DNA of 64,000 nt from Phanerodontia chrysosporium (Eukaryota; Basidiomycota; Agaricomycetes; Polyporales; Phanerochaetaceae), in NCBI GenBank assembly GCA_001910725.1, contig MJGA01000006.1, positions 1,426,001-1,490,000 on the forward strand. Direction: 5' to 3'. The notes under the pieces were generated by a model. That model ran no database searches, had not been told where the DNA came from, and saw only the letters and a program-made list of their open reading frames with translations. The translations under genes were made by a program, and so were the position numbers. Position 1 is the stretch's first letter, and every line of letters starts with the position of its first letter. Positions 35,223 to 45,015 of the stretch are shown in pieces.

Positions 35223-35862
35223 TTACTCTCCACGTTCGCTCTTCATAGGTTCAGCGACTATTTCTCCAAGAGCAATGGCGCGCGTGTAGCCTGCGATGGC
35301 TATCAGAGACCATATGGCTCCATCTGTGCCCTGGAATATAGTGGACTCTCAGGTACGGCGTGGGTTGTGTACGTGGCAAAACGTAATGCCCACCTGATAG
35401 TACAACGCAGCAAGGAAAGCTTGTAATAACAGAGCGACTATCCTAGCTGTGAGGCTGCGGTACACCGCTGTTTGCTTGAGTGGGGTAAATGGATATTCCA
35501 AAGCAACTAAAGCGCATCCCAGAACCATGGATAGAACTTGTACGACGGGGACCTGGACGATGATGTGAACAAACAAATCTAGATCTTTAGCAGGCCTGGC
35601 GATCCGATGCAAGGTTAGCAGCGTAATTTGTACGTGGAGAGCGAAACATACTGAAGCCCTCCGGGATCTCGTAGAACGCCGCCCACAAAACCCAGAAGAA
35701 TTTGCGGAACAGCAGGCCCCAGAAGGCAGCCCAGATAGTGCCTGTAATGCGGCGTCGGTGATGCTGGCATTTCAAGAGGAAACGAATAGAAAGATGATGC
35801 TGACATGTGCTGGCGATGATTGAGACATGACGAGCCCAGTGGTGCCAAACGATGTTGCCCAT
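35223..35862 (-). CDS. Four-helix membrane protein (MGNL.WH family), copy 2, one base missing
   Basis: Paralogue of the gene at 27829-28462 with the same four-exon structure. Exon 1 MGNIVWHHWARHVSIIAST; exon 2 contains TIWAAFWGLLFRKFFW; exon 3 has the helices VVQVLSMVLGCALVALEYP and IVALLLQAFLAALYYQ; exon 4 GTDGAIWSLIAIAGYTRAIA and the end EPMKSERGE, stop at 35223-35225. In exon 2 the frame slips after KFFW: the copy 1 sequence FVGGTLRAPGGLQ is matched only by a shifted frame (FVGGVLRDPGGLQ), so one base is missing near 35690. Divergent from the plus-strand gene at 36444, as in copy 1. The copies are clearly diverged, so the duplication is not recent. Confidence 0.78.
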
Positions 35863-36443
35863 ACTCGCGTTCAATGTGAGTGCTGCGGTGCGATCTTTCT
35901 CGTCTGACTACACTTTATACCTCCAACACAAGATCTCTCAGGCCAATGGAACACCGCGCTTGAACCTCCGGCGGGCTATATTTCTGTCATTCTGGACAAG
36001 CTTGCATCGCACCGATTATATTTCAGGGACCGAAGCACCGACTACGACGCACAGGCCGCCCGAAAATGTGTGACTCGTGCGTTGTAATTCCCCAATTAGC
36101 ATGTCCTGATGAAGAGCACAGCGTATTTGTTGGACTCGGGTGTAAATGCAACATTCGCGGCGACATGCTACCAGACACCTGCCATCCTAACTCGCGACGG
36201 CCTCTGCGAGATGGCTCTGCCGACCGGCATTTCCAATGGCGGTATATGGAATTGCCGCAACATCTGTATCAGTGCCCATTCTCGTAAAGGTGGCGCCTTT
36301 TGGCGGCCTGCCCCACTGTCGGCTTTGCACGAAGTATGGACCGTGGTTGCCGCACTCCATATTGCAAGAGCAATGCTCACACATAATTGTAACATAAGCT
36401 GCAGCTGAAAGCCTCTTCACGCCCCGACGACGACCGCTCAAGT
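35863..36443. promoter_or_regulatory. Divergent intergenic region of membrane gene pair, copy 2
   Basis: 581 bases between the divergent starts at 35862 and 36444, against 557 in copy 1. No coding sequence supported. Confidence 0.45.
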
Positions 36444-37756
36444 ATGCAGAGCCCTGTGATAGTCCTTCGCTCTGTGCTGTTCTGTAAGCCGTACCCGACC
36501 TCGAGGCCTTTATGGCGCTGACTCTCCATCTGCTGGGTTTAGCCCTCCTTGTTTACTTCAACATACTGGCCTTCGGATTTGCCGTATGGGAGCTCTTGGC
36601 TATGCGGAAAGCTGGGGTGCTTGGTAAGTCGTTCTTCACATCACATAGTTGCTCAACCGAACGTTCGATAATGGCAGCCTATGGACCTCCCATCTTCGCC
36701 ATGTCCAATTCGTGTGCACTCATTTTCTTCATCTTCATGTGAGTCAAAGTTGAAAGACGATTGTTCGCGAAGGGCAGAATATTCACCTCGACTACTAGTG
36801 CCAGTGCCGAGCCTGTCTTGACACACTGCCGGTCTGCACAAGTCAATTTTGAATGCGGGTGGGCTGCCGCAATGAGTGTACTGCAGACAGGTTCGAGTCG
36901 GATCGTTCAGAAGTGGGCTACGCTGACATTAAACCAGCTTGCGCATTCGATATCGCCGTTAAAGGGCCTCCAGTGCACTGTCATCTACCAGGTAACCAAG
37001 AGCATACCCTATTTGCAACCTCGTAGCTTACTCACTAAGCAGGTCATGAGACAATATGCGCCGCTTCAACCGCTCTATGTGTTATCACTTGGACGTCCTC
37101 AGTGTTGAGTAAGTCTAGACCATAGCTGGACAGGCGATGGTTGACATATCCTGCAGCGTCGACCTACTTTCTCACCATCCTGTACCTCGCCATCTCGCAC
37201 GCCTCGGCTACGCAGCTGTGTGGCGGACGACGGTGTACAAGACGCCCTGGTTCGTCGACCCCGCGGTCGAGGCACAATCGCAACGCAGCCTGTGCTTCCA
37301 TTGTGCTGCAAGTGAGCTCAATGGATACTCCGAAACACCTGCTGCGAGCGAGCGCGAGGTGAACGAGATGTCAGCTGCACCGCCCGTCACCACGCCTGCG
37401 CAGAAGTACCGTCCGCGTCCTCTCGCTATGGTATACCCCTCTCTAGGCAGCGGCGGTCCATATGCCGAGCAACGCCCCCGGCATCGCGGGGCAGTGCCGA
37501 GAGTCTGCGCCCCGCGTGGGCCAGGCAAGCGAGCGCGCGACGTGGCGTCGACCACCCATTTCCTCCGAGTCCCGGCGCAGAACTGTTCTGGAGCAGCATG
37601 ACCACGGTGCTGCCATCGACGCCACCCGTCACTTCACCAGTGCCAGCATCGGCAGACGTCGCTGCCAGCTCAAATGCACCGCCCAGAGAGATTGCCGAGG
37701 TACCCGTGGATGGAGACAAGCCAATCACGCAACCTGCGATGGTGGGAAAGGTGTAG
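36444..37756 (+). CDS. Multipass membrane protein, copy 2, frame breaks
   Basis: Paralogue of the gene at 29020. Exons: MQSPVIVLRSVLF, LLVYFNILAFGFAVWELLAM, AYGPPIFAMSNSCALIFFIF, QVNFECGWAAAMSVLQTG, CAFDIAVKGPPVHC, TICAASTALCVITWTSSVL, STYFLTILYLAISHAS and AAVWRTTVYKTPWFVDPAVE. The order and spacing match copy 1. One base is missing at 37206-37208 (the codon equivalent to Val in copy 1 SSVYGA is cut to GC), and another shift between about 37440 and 37497 is needed to reach ESLRPAWARQASARRG. The tail keeps one SVESLRPxWA-like unit and ends PITQPAMVGKV before TAG at 37754-37756. It lacks the expanded 15-residue repeats of copy 1. Confidence 0.68.
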
Positions 37757-38011
37757 ACTCATCTGTGATGTACAGATGTCGAGGCTAGAGAGTTTGTTGT
37801 TCGGTGCGACTATGAGCCCCGTGCTGACGTTTTCGGCTTTGCAAATTCGAACTGTGCTATAGCTAAGTGTACGGCACGATAGTTAAATAGACATATCATT
37901 ATGGAAGCCAAAGCAACCTCGACTGAAATCGGAAAGGCGTGTGTGGCGACAGGTACTGGTGGCCAGTCACAAGGAACCCCTTGTCAAGTTACATGGCCGG
38001 TAACCAACTGT

Positions 38012-38016
38012 ATTCC
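38012..38016. repeat. Target-site duplication of Copia element (left)
   Basis: ATTCC immediately before the 5' LTR, repeated immediately after the 3' LTR at 43694-43698. A 5-bp duplication is what Copia integrases make. Confidence 0.95.
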
Positions 38017-38386
38017 TGTTGAAGAGCGGGCGTGAGACCGACGCGCGACATGCGCGGGCGGGCGGGCGCGCGCCTGTCAGACCCCCTGACACCGCGGACC
38101 CGGAGGACTCTGCGCCGTGCGCGCAGGTCGCCCCGCACCTCCTGCTCGGTAGACACGTTCTACCGCGCCACTCTTACGTGAGCTCGCTGCTCTAGACAGC
38201 GAGCGAATATTCTAGGTATTATACGTCATTTTCTGTAGCTTTCCCCGACGTGTATGTAGCTAGAGTATAAATACAGTCTCGAGGACGTCGCCCTCGTCGT
38301 CCTCGTCCGTTCACTCGTCTTCACCTGCGCGAATAAGTCTATTCACTTTTTTATTCTACTACAAGTAAGTCTATATAATTTTAACA
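38017..38386 (+). repeat. 5' LTR of Copia element
   Basis: 370 bp, beginning TGTTGAAGAG and ending TTTTAACA. It contains a TATAAATA promoter box at 38266-38273, expected upstream of the transcript start. Confidence 0.95.
38266..38273 (+). promoter_or_regulatory. TATA box in 5' LTR
   Basis: TATAAATA, repeated at 43573-43580 in the 3' LTR. Likely RNA polymerase II promoter of the element. Confidence 0.6.
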
Positions 38387-38398
38387 GGTTATGAGCCC
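38387..38398 (+). promoter_or_regulatory. Primer-binding site (initiator tRNA-Met anticodon arm)
   Basis: GGTTATGAGCCC directly follows the 5' LTR. Its reverse complement, GGGCTCATAACC, is the anticodon arm of eukaryotic initiator tRNA-Met (anticodon CAU). This points to priming from an internal, cleaved tRNA fragment rather than the 3' CCA end, as known for Drosophila copia and yeast Ty5. Confidence 0.8.
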
Positions 38399-38459
38399 CG
38401 AATGTGGGCTCGCCTTCTGGCTCTGCACTGACCTCGCCACCCAGGCCTAGACTACCCTC

Positions 38460-41400
38460 ATGACCGCCAGCGCGAACAGCGGCTCCGACTCCTCGTCCAT
38501 CTCAGCGTCGGTCCGGATCGAACCCCTCCAGGGAAGCGAGAATATCGCGCCCTGGAAGGTGAAGATCATGGATATCCTCACGAGCTTGGGGCTCGAGGAT
38601 ACCATCACTTCGGATCTGCCCCAGGCACCCGAAGATGCGGACAAGGCGACGCTGATTCAGCACGAGAAGGCTAAGGCTGAATTCAAGCGCCGTAGCCTTC
38701 AGGCGCTGAGCCACATTCGCCTTCGCGTGTCGGACGCCGTACTGGTGTACATCAGCGCGGCCACCACCGCCAAGGAGGCCTGGGACACCCTGATGCAGAC
38801 GTTCCAGCCCAGCGGCATGTACTCGTACATCTTAGCGTACCGTAAATTCTACCAGACGCGTTGTCCCGACGGAGGGGACATCCCCGAGCACCTAGGGCAG
38901 ATGCGCAGACTGCAGGATGAGATCCACACGATCGCAGGCACGGCTCGCATCAGCGATAGGGAATTTGCGTTCGCGTTGCTGATCTCGCTGCCCGATTCGT
39001 GGGATCAATTCATTCAGGCTATTGATGCCACCGCAGATAATCTCACGAGCGCCCAGGTGATCACGTGGATCCTCCAAGAGGACAAGCGCCGGAAAGAACG
39101 CGAGGGCGCGAAAGGTGACAGTGCATTGCTAGCTAAGTCCAAAAAGAAGGCTCGGCCTCGCTGCCACAATTGTGGCAAGCAGGGGCACCTCAAAAAGGAC
39201 TGTTGGGCATCAGGGGGAGGCGCGGCAGACAAGCCGAAGGCCAATGACGCTGTGGACGGCGAATTTGGCTTCATCGCCGCCGAGGGCCAGAACTCGGCAG
39301 ATCCCGAGCCCGATATCGAAAAAGCGCTAAGCACGTTGGATGAGTCGCGGCTGTGGTATGCCGACAGCGGTGCGACCACCCACGTCGCAAACGCCCGAGA
39401 GCTGTTTCACAAGTATCAGCCGATGGCAGGGGGCGCGTCGATCAGTGGGCTCGGGGGTGTATCCCGCATCGCAGGGCGTGGGAGCGTGAAGCTCAAGTGC
39501 AAGGTCGGAAATCGCATTCGCGAGATCTGGCTGCACAATGTAGCGCACGTCCCCGGCGCGCCTCATAATCTATTGTCACTCATGCGCGCCGACGACGCAC
39601 ACTGTCGGTACGTAGGCGGGAAGGGCACTCTGACCGTGTACGGCCCGGACGGCAAAGTTCTGATGGTTGGACGCAAGCTTGAGGGACCGGGACAGCTGTA
39701 CCGGTTGTCCGTAGCGGCGGAACCGGCGGATCAGGCGAACGTAGCCATCCTGGGCAAGCGTACCTGGGAGGAGATGCACCGGATTCTCGGACACACCCAC
39801 GTGGCCTCAATCAAGAGACTCTGCCTCGGCTTAGCCGAAGGAGTTGATGTCGACATGACGTCAGACGATCAATTCCAGTGCGAGTCCTGCGTGCGCGCGA
39901 AGCAACACGTCTGTCACGGATGTGACGGTGCAGCCCTATTTTTCGCCGATTTATGGCTATTTTCCTCGATTAATCCAACGGGCGAGCAGCCCTCGCGCCG
40001 TCTGGAGTCCTAGCCGCCCACGCTCAGCGCCTGGCCACGCAGCGCCAGCGCCCTGATGGCGCATCACCCCTAGACGCCAGCGCATCCTGCTGCGCGCTCA
40101 GACACTGCCCGGATCACCGGTCTGCCTTGCAACCGGTTCCCCGGATCGCCGAGGAGGCACTGTCATCCCTGATGACTCCCCTCGCCGAGACACGCCGAGC
40201 TGATCAGCCTGATGACACAGCCTCGGCCCGACGCAGCCTCGAGACACTGCCAGCTGACACAGCCTCGTGACATAGCCCCCGCACAGCCTCGCCGCGCAGC
40301 CCGCGTCACAGCCTCGCTGGCTATGCCAAGCACTGCCCATCAGCTTAGGTAATCGTACAGCCTGCCCTAGAGTACTGTAGTATATAAGGGTAGCTCCCCT
40401 CGCTCCTGTCCGTCATCTCGACCTCTTGGTCAATACGGACAGGTAAGCCTCAGTTTGTATAGTAGCATAGCATACTAATGTATCTTGGTCAATACGGACA
40501 GCTGCATAAGTTGTGCGTCGCTGCGTGACTCGCTCCGCCGCGCCTCGTCGTCGACCTCCCCACTTGCCCTCCCTCGTGAAGCGTTGAGCCCTAGCTCCGC
40601 GACAACGTCCAGCCGTTCCCAGACCAAGCTACTCGTACCCCGGACAAGCTCAAAGTAGGGGAAATCGTGGCTAGCGACACTTGGGGGCCTGCCCAGGTGA
40701 GATCTGTCCACGGTTTCTACTACTACATGTCAATGACTGACCTGAAGTCTCGGTTCTCGGGCGTCTATTTCAGCGCGCAGAAATCAGGGCTCGCGAAGAT
40801 GGCGCTGACCGAGTTCAGGGGGCTGATCCGGAGGATGAGCAGGACTGGGAGCTCCATTATGTGCTTGAGGATTGATAATGGTACTGAATTTATTAATAAC
40901 GAATTTCTACAGTACTGTAAATCCCAAGGCATAGTGGTAGAAACAACGGCACCTTATTCACCTGCCCAAAATGGTGTTGCTGAGCGCCTCAATCGTACCC
41001 TCCTCGAGAGCGCGCGCGCAATGTTACTCGCGGCAGAACTGCCATGGAAATTCTGGCCGGAAGCCGTAAGTTACGCGTGTCTGATCAAAAACTGCCTCCC
41101 GCACGCCGCCCTCAAGGGGATGACGCCATATCAGGCGCTTACAGGCGAAAAGCCGGACCTGTCGCTGCTACGCGAATTCGGGTCGAAGTGCTGGGTTCTG
41201 GACCAGAGCGGTAACCCTGGGAAACTCGATGCCAAATCGAGACCGTGCATTTTCTTAGGGTTCGCGACCGATTCAAAGGCGTTTCGGTGTTGGGACATAG
41301 GTAAAAATACATTTGTAAAGTCCCGGAACGTCGTCTTCGCTGCACGGAAACGTGAGCAAGAGGTCCTGCTACCTCCCCCCAGAAGCGCGCCTGAGGGGGA

Positions 41401-43342
41401 GAGTGCAGACACGAGCAGTTGCGCTCCTGAAGGGCAAGGAGCAGCGGCTCAGGCCCCGGCCGATCTGAGCGATCCGAGCGCCCAGAGATCGTCGACGGCC
41501 GAGGGTTCAGGGGGAGTGCCTGATGGCAAGCCGGCTCAGCCAAAGGCACCCACCGGTGTGCGGCCTCCCACACGCGAGGCAAGCGCACGTTTGCGTTCGA
41601 AACCTCCCGTAGGTTACTTACGAATGCACAACCCGCAGGCCCGAGGGCCGCGGCAATCCAAGTGCACCGAGGGGGATGCACCGACAGACGCCGCAGCTGA
41701 GCCTGATGCGAGCTCAGATAGCGATGACGTCGTCGAGTACGCATACCTCGGGGCTGATCTGGCCGATGACGATCCCCGATCGTATCGTGATGCGCTCAAG
41801 CGCCCAGACGCCGCGCGATGGCAAGAGGCCATGCAGCGCGAATACGACCAGTTGACCAAGCTGGGGTGCTGGGACTTGGTGGACCTACCAGCCGGGCGTA
41901 AGGCCATAGGCTGCAAGTGGGTCTATCGCATTAAACGCGATTTTTCGGGCGCGATCGTCAAATACAAGGCCAGGCTTGTGGCGCAAGGGTTCTCGCAGGT
42001 ACCGGGCGTCGACTACGACGAAACTTACGCATCGGTGATGCGGCCCGAGTCGCTACACATCCTCGCGGCCATTGCCGTCATCCTCAATCTCGAGTGGGAC
42101 ATTGCGGACGCCGTTGGGGCATACCTCAATAGTCAATTAAAGCTCACTATTTACATGAGGCAGCCCGAAGGCTTCGACGACGGCTCTGGACGCGTCTGCA
42201 AGCTCAATCTTGCGCTGTACGGCCTGAAGCAGTCCGGACGCGAGTGGAACCTCCTTTTGGATGAGTTTCTGCGCGGAATCGGTTTTCGGGCGTCTAGCGT
42301 AGATCCCTGTGTATACCTCCGGATCGACGAGGGATCCCCGACCTTTCTGGCTGTCCATGTCGACGATTTCTCCCTGTTTGCCAAAACGAGAGAAATCATG
42401 GACAAACTCAAGGGGGAACTCAGTACGAGGTTCGAGATGACCGACCTCGGACCGGTCCGGCAAATTCTCAGCTATGAGGTCATACGCGAACGCGACCATA
42501 GGACACTGATGCTCAGGCAAGCCGCCTACATCAGGAAAGTCCTAGATCGGTTCAATATGGCCGATAGCAACCCTGTGTCCGTGCCTATGGACCCTAACAC
42601 GCGGCTGCAAAAGACTCCCGACGCGCCGCCGCCCGACTTTCCATATCGGGAAGCCGTCGGCTCGCTCATGTACGCCGCTGTGGGCACACGGCCGGATATC
42701 TCATACGCGGTGCAAACGCTCAGCCAGTTCTGTGAGCGACCCTCCACCGCACACTGGACTGCGCTAAAACGTGTATTGAGGTATCTAAAGGGCACAGCGG
42801 AATGGGGGATTATCTACAAAGCCCCCGAAGCCCAGACTACACCCATCGAAGTAGTCGGGTACTCAGACGCCGACTGGGGAGCCAATCCGGATGACCGGAA
42901 GTCCATATCCGGATATGTCTTCCTGCTCGGCGGCGCCCCCGTCTGTTGGGCTTCGCGCAAGCAGAAATCGGTGGCGCTGTCGAGCATGGAGGCCGAGTAC
43001 ATGGCCGGCTCCACTGCTGCCTCACAAGCACTCTGGTGTCGGATGCTACTCGAGGAGCTCGGATTCGCGCAGCCGAACCCGACGCTACTCTATATGGACA
43101 ACCAGTCGGCGCTGGCGCTCGCTCGAAACACCGGTACCCAGGGCCGCGCGAAGCACATCGACATCCGCTATCACTTCCTCCGAGATAAGATAAGCTCGAA
43201 GGAAATTAGCGTCGCGCACTGCCCTGGGGAGGACAACCCCGCTGACATTTTTACCAAGCCATTGGCGCGTCAGAAGTTCGAACACTTCCGTGCGATGCTT
43301 GGCATGTCGGCGTCGAGGGGGAGTGTTGAAGAGCGGGCGTGA
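38460..43342 (+). CDS. Copia Gag-Pol polyprotein, split by nested insertion
   Basis: Single gag-pol frame. Left part 38460-39911: Gag (MTASANSGSDSSSISASVRI start, copia Gag helix region with FQPSGMYSYI), zinc knuckle CHNCGKQGHLKKDC, protease motif WYADSGATTH, GAG-pre-integrase MHRILGHTHVASIKRL and ESCVRAKQ. The nested element then intervenes. Right part 40610-43342: integrase catalytic core (ASDTWGPAQVRS, RIDNGTEFINNEF, NGVAERLNRTLLE), reverse transcriptase (VAQGFSQVPGVDYDETYA, AYLNSQL, LAVHVDDFSLF with HVDD in place of the commoner YVDD), and RNase H (YSDADWGANPDDRKSISG, SSMEAEYMA, HIDIRYHFLRDKI, ADIFTKPL). Joining across the insertion keeps the frame, 1,395 codons including stop. The stop lies 19 bases inside the 3' LTR. 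There are no other stops or shifts. Confidence 0.95.
39907..39911. repeat. Target-site duplication of nested element (left)
   Basis: ACGTC before the insertion, repeated at 40605-40609 after it. Confidence 0.9.
39912..40604. mobile_element. Solo-LTR-like insertion inside the Copia integrase
   Basis: 693-bp insertion that starts TGTCACGG and ends CCGCGACA, i.e. TG...CA ends with an imperfect 8-bp inverted repeat, flanked by the 5-bp duplication ACGTC. It contains a TATATAAGGG box at 40381-40390 and no open frame of note, so it looks like a solo LTR of another retrotransposon family (Copia or Gypsy unknown). It bears no likeness to the host 370-bp LTR. The 40150-40330 part is full of degenerate ACAGCCTCG units. 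Orientation + is suggested by the TATA box. Confidence 0.88.
40405..40501 (+). repeat. Hairpin and 18-bp direct repeat downstream of TATA in solo LTR
   Basis: CTTGGTCAATACGGACAG occurs at 40425-40442 and again at 40484-40501. The first copy also pairs with CCTGTCCGT at 40405-40413, whose inverted match ACGGACAGG is at 40435-40443, giving a 9-bp stem. This lies 15-60 bases after the TATA box, where the R region would begin. Confidence 0.7.
43315..43323 (+). other. Polypurine tract of Copia element
   Basis: GAGGGGGAG abuts the 3' LTR at 43324, the expected plus-strand primer. Confidence 0.8.
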
Positions 43343-43693
43343 GACCGACACACGACATGCGCGGGCGGGCGGGCGCGCGCCTGTCAGACCCCCTGACACC
43401 GCGGACCCGGAGGACTCTGCGCCGTGCGCGCAGGTCGCCCCGCACCTCCTGCTCGGTAGACACGTTCTACCGCGCCACTCTTACGTGAGCTCGCTGCTCT
43501 AGACAGCGAGCGAATATTCTAGGTATTATACGTCATTTTTTGTAGCTTTCCCCGACGTGTATGTAGCTAGAGTATAAATACAGTCTCGAGGACGTCGCCC
43601 TCGTCGTCCTCGTCCGTTCACTTGTCTTCACCTGCGCGAATAAGTCTATTCACTTTTTTATTCTACTACAAGTAAGTCTATATAATTTTAACA
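43324..43693 (+). repeat. 3' LTR of Copia element
   Basis: 370 bp, same length as the 5' LTR. Differences counted by eye: two G-to-A near the left end (GACGCGCGAC against GACACACGAC), one C-to-T in TCATTTTCTG, and one C-to-T in TTCACTCGTC. All four are transitions. Confidence 0.95.
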
Positions 43694-43698
43694 ATTCC
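43694..43698. repeat. Target-site duplication of Copia element (right)
   Basis: ATTCC, matching 38012-38016. Confidence 0.95.
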
Positions 43699-43779
43699 CG
43701 GCTGCACGCTCTTAGGCATCCTCGCCGCGCAGGGCGTGTGAACCGTGATAATCGACCGAGGGCCCACTCCCTTTCTCCA

Positions 43780-44977
43780 GAGGTTGCCCAAAGTAACTTG
43801 AGAGCCTAACTTTCCGTAACTTTCCCGCGCGTCCTACCAGGCGCTTAAAGTAACTAACTTGGGACAAACTAACTTAATATTACTTGAACCCCAATCCCAC
43901 TTGCGGGATACCACTCTGCCTGATATTCTGCCTCTATAAGGTCGTTCATGCCTCTATTGGTCCTTGTAGATGTTATATAATGAAGATCTTCTTGTGAACG
44001 CTGCTCCTTGTCACCTCTCGCACCTCAGTTCTGCCACGGTGGTCCTGGTGCTGCTAGCGCCAAGATTCTGGCGATCCCTGCAGCAGTCTGCCACTTTGTC
44101 TCAGCATGCCCGCAGGCCTACGGAGATGTGAAAAATCTAGCCCTTGCCCTTCTCGACAGAGCGTTCGCGCAAGGCACGCATCATCTGAGCGGGACGTGAG
44201 CGCCATCATGGGACCCCTAGCACTGCGGACCCGGTGTACTCTGTACCGAGAAAGCTGCCAGCCTTCGTTCTCATCGTTCATCGAATTGCTAATAACATGT
44301 AGGGCTTCTTGCTCAATGAGTTTACTATGAAACTTGAATGAACCTGTCTCACTTGTATCAACTTGTGCTAACTTGCATTCGGTTTTGCTAACTTGTGCTC
44401 ACCCACACCCACTTACAACACTTGTGCTTACTTGGCTAGCCTAGAGCCATATCTCTGACTTTATCCAGCTTGAGTACACTCAATACAGATTGTATCAACT
44501 GACGCTTGGCGGCTGGTGTGAGTATTGACCGCAGCGCCGCAGTGAGAAGTCGGTCTGGAGTGCCAGGGGTCACACACTGCCGCCAGCGGCTATGCAGCAG
44601 CGATGTCCATGTTAAGCACCGCTGACACGTCTGCACCAAGCTATCCATTCCTGACACTAGACAGCATCCGTGTGAAGTATAGATGATCGCGTGTCATGCC
44701 AGACCGCAAGTTGTGAGGTGCAAGACGTGTGCCGTGAGCGACAAGTGTCTGAGTCCCCAAAATGGTAATTGCCATCACCCGCGGCTCAGCCCAGTTCGCG
44801 GGGGTCAACGCTGGGCTCATACATCTCGGGCTTTGGAACGTTATAGACAACTTCTGTGGCCCATACAAAGTAACTTTGTTGACATTTTTATGCTTTAATT
44901 TACTGGACGTCACAGAAAGTAACTTTGGTGAGAAAAAGTTAGCAAAAGTTAGCCGCTCAAGTAACTTTTGATACCAT
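43780..44977. mobile_element. Non-autonomous terminal-inverted-repeat element (MITE-like)
   Basis: About 1.2 kb bounded by imperfect inverted repeats. Left: CAAAGTAACTTGAGAGCC then TAACTTTCCGTAACTTT (from 43789). Right, on the opposite strand: CAAAAGTTACTTGAGCGGC then TAACTTTTGCTAACTTTTTC (from 44970). Outside these the 10-bp sequence CCTTTCTCCA occurs on both sides (43770-43779 and 44978-44987), a likely target duplication; 9-11 bp duplications are typical of Mutator-like elements. Exact ends are uncertain by a few bases. No transposase is encoded. Subterminal and internal parts are rich in TAACTT and ACTTGTGC units (e.g. 43851-43890, 44341-44440). It lies only 28 bases from the stop codon of the TRP channel gene, i.e. 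in its 3' UTR. Confidence 0.75.
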
Positions 44978-45015
44978 CCTTTCTCCATAGCATCCTCTGC
45001 ATCTGAAACACCCTC

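Larger units (their letters stand above)
38017..43693 (+). mobile_element. Ty1/Copia LTR retrotransposon, near intact
   Basis: Complete element of 5,677 bp: 5' LTR, primer-binding site, one gag-pol frame, polypurine tract, 3' LTR and 5-bp target duplication. Domain order gag, zinc knuckle, protease, integrase, reverse transcriptase, RNase H defines Copia. Its only lesion is the 693-bp insertion inside integrase. Without that insertion the element would be about 4.98 kb. The LTRs differ at four positions I could count, so it is young. It sits about 260 bp beyond the stop of membrane gene copy 2. Confidence 0.97.
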
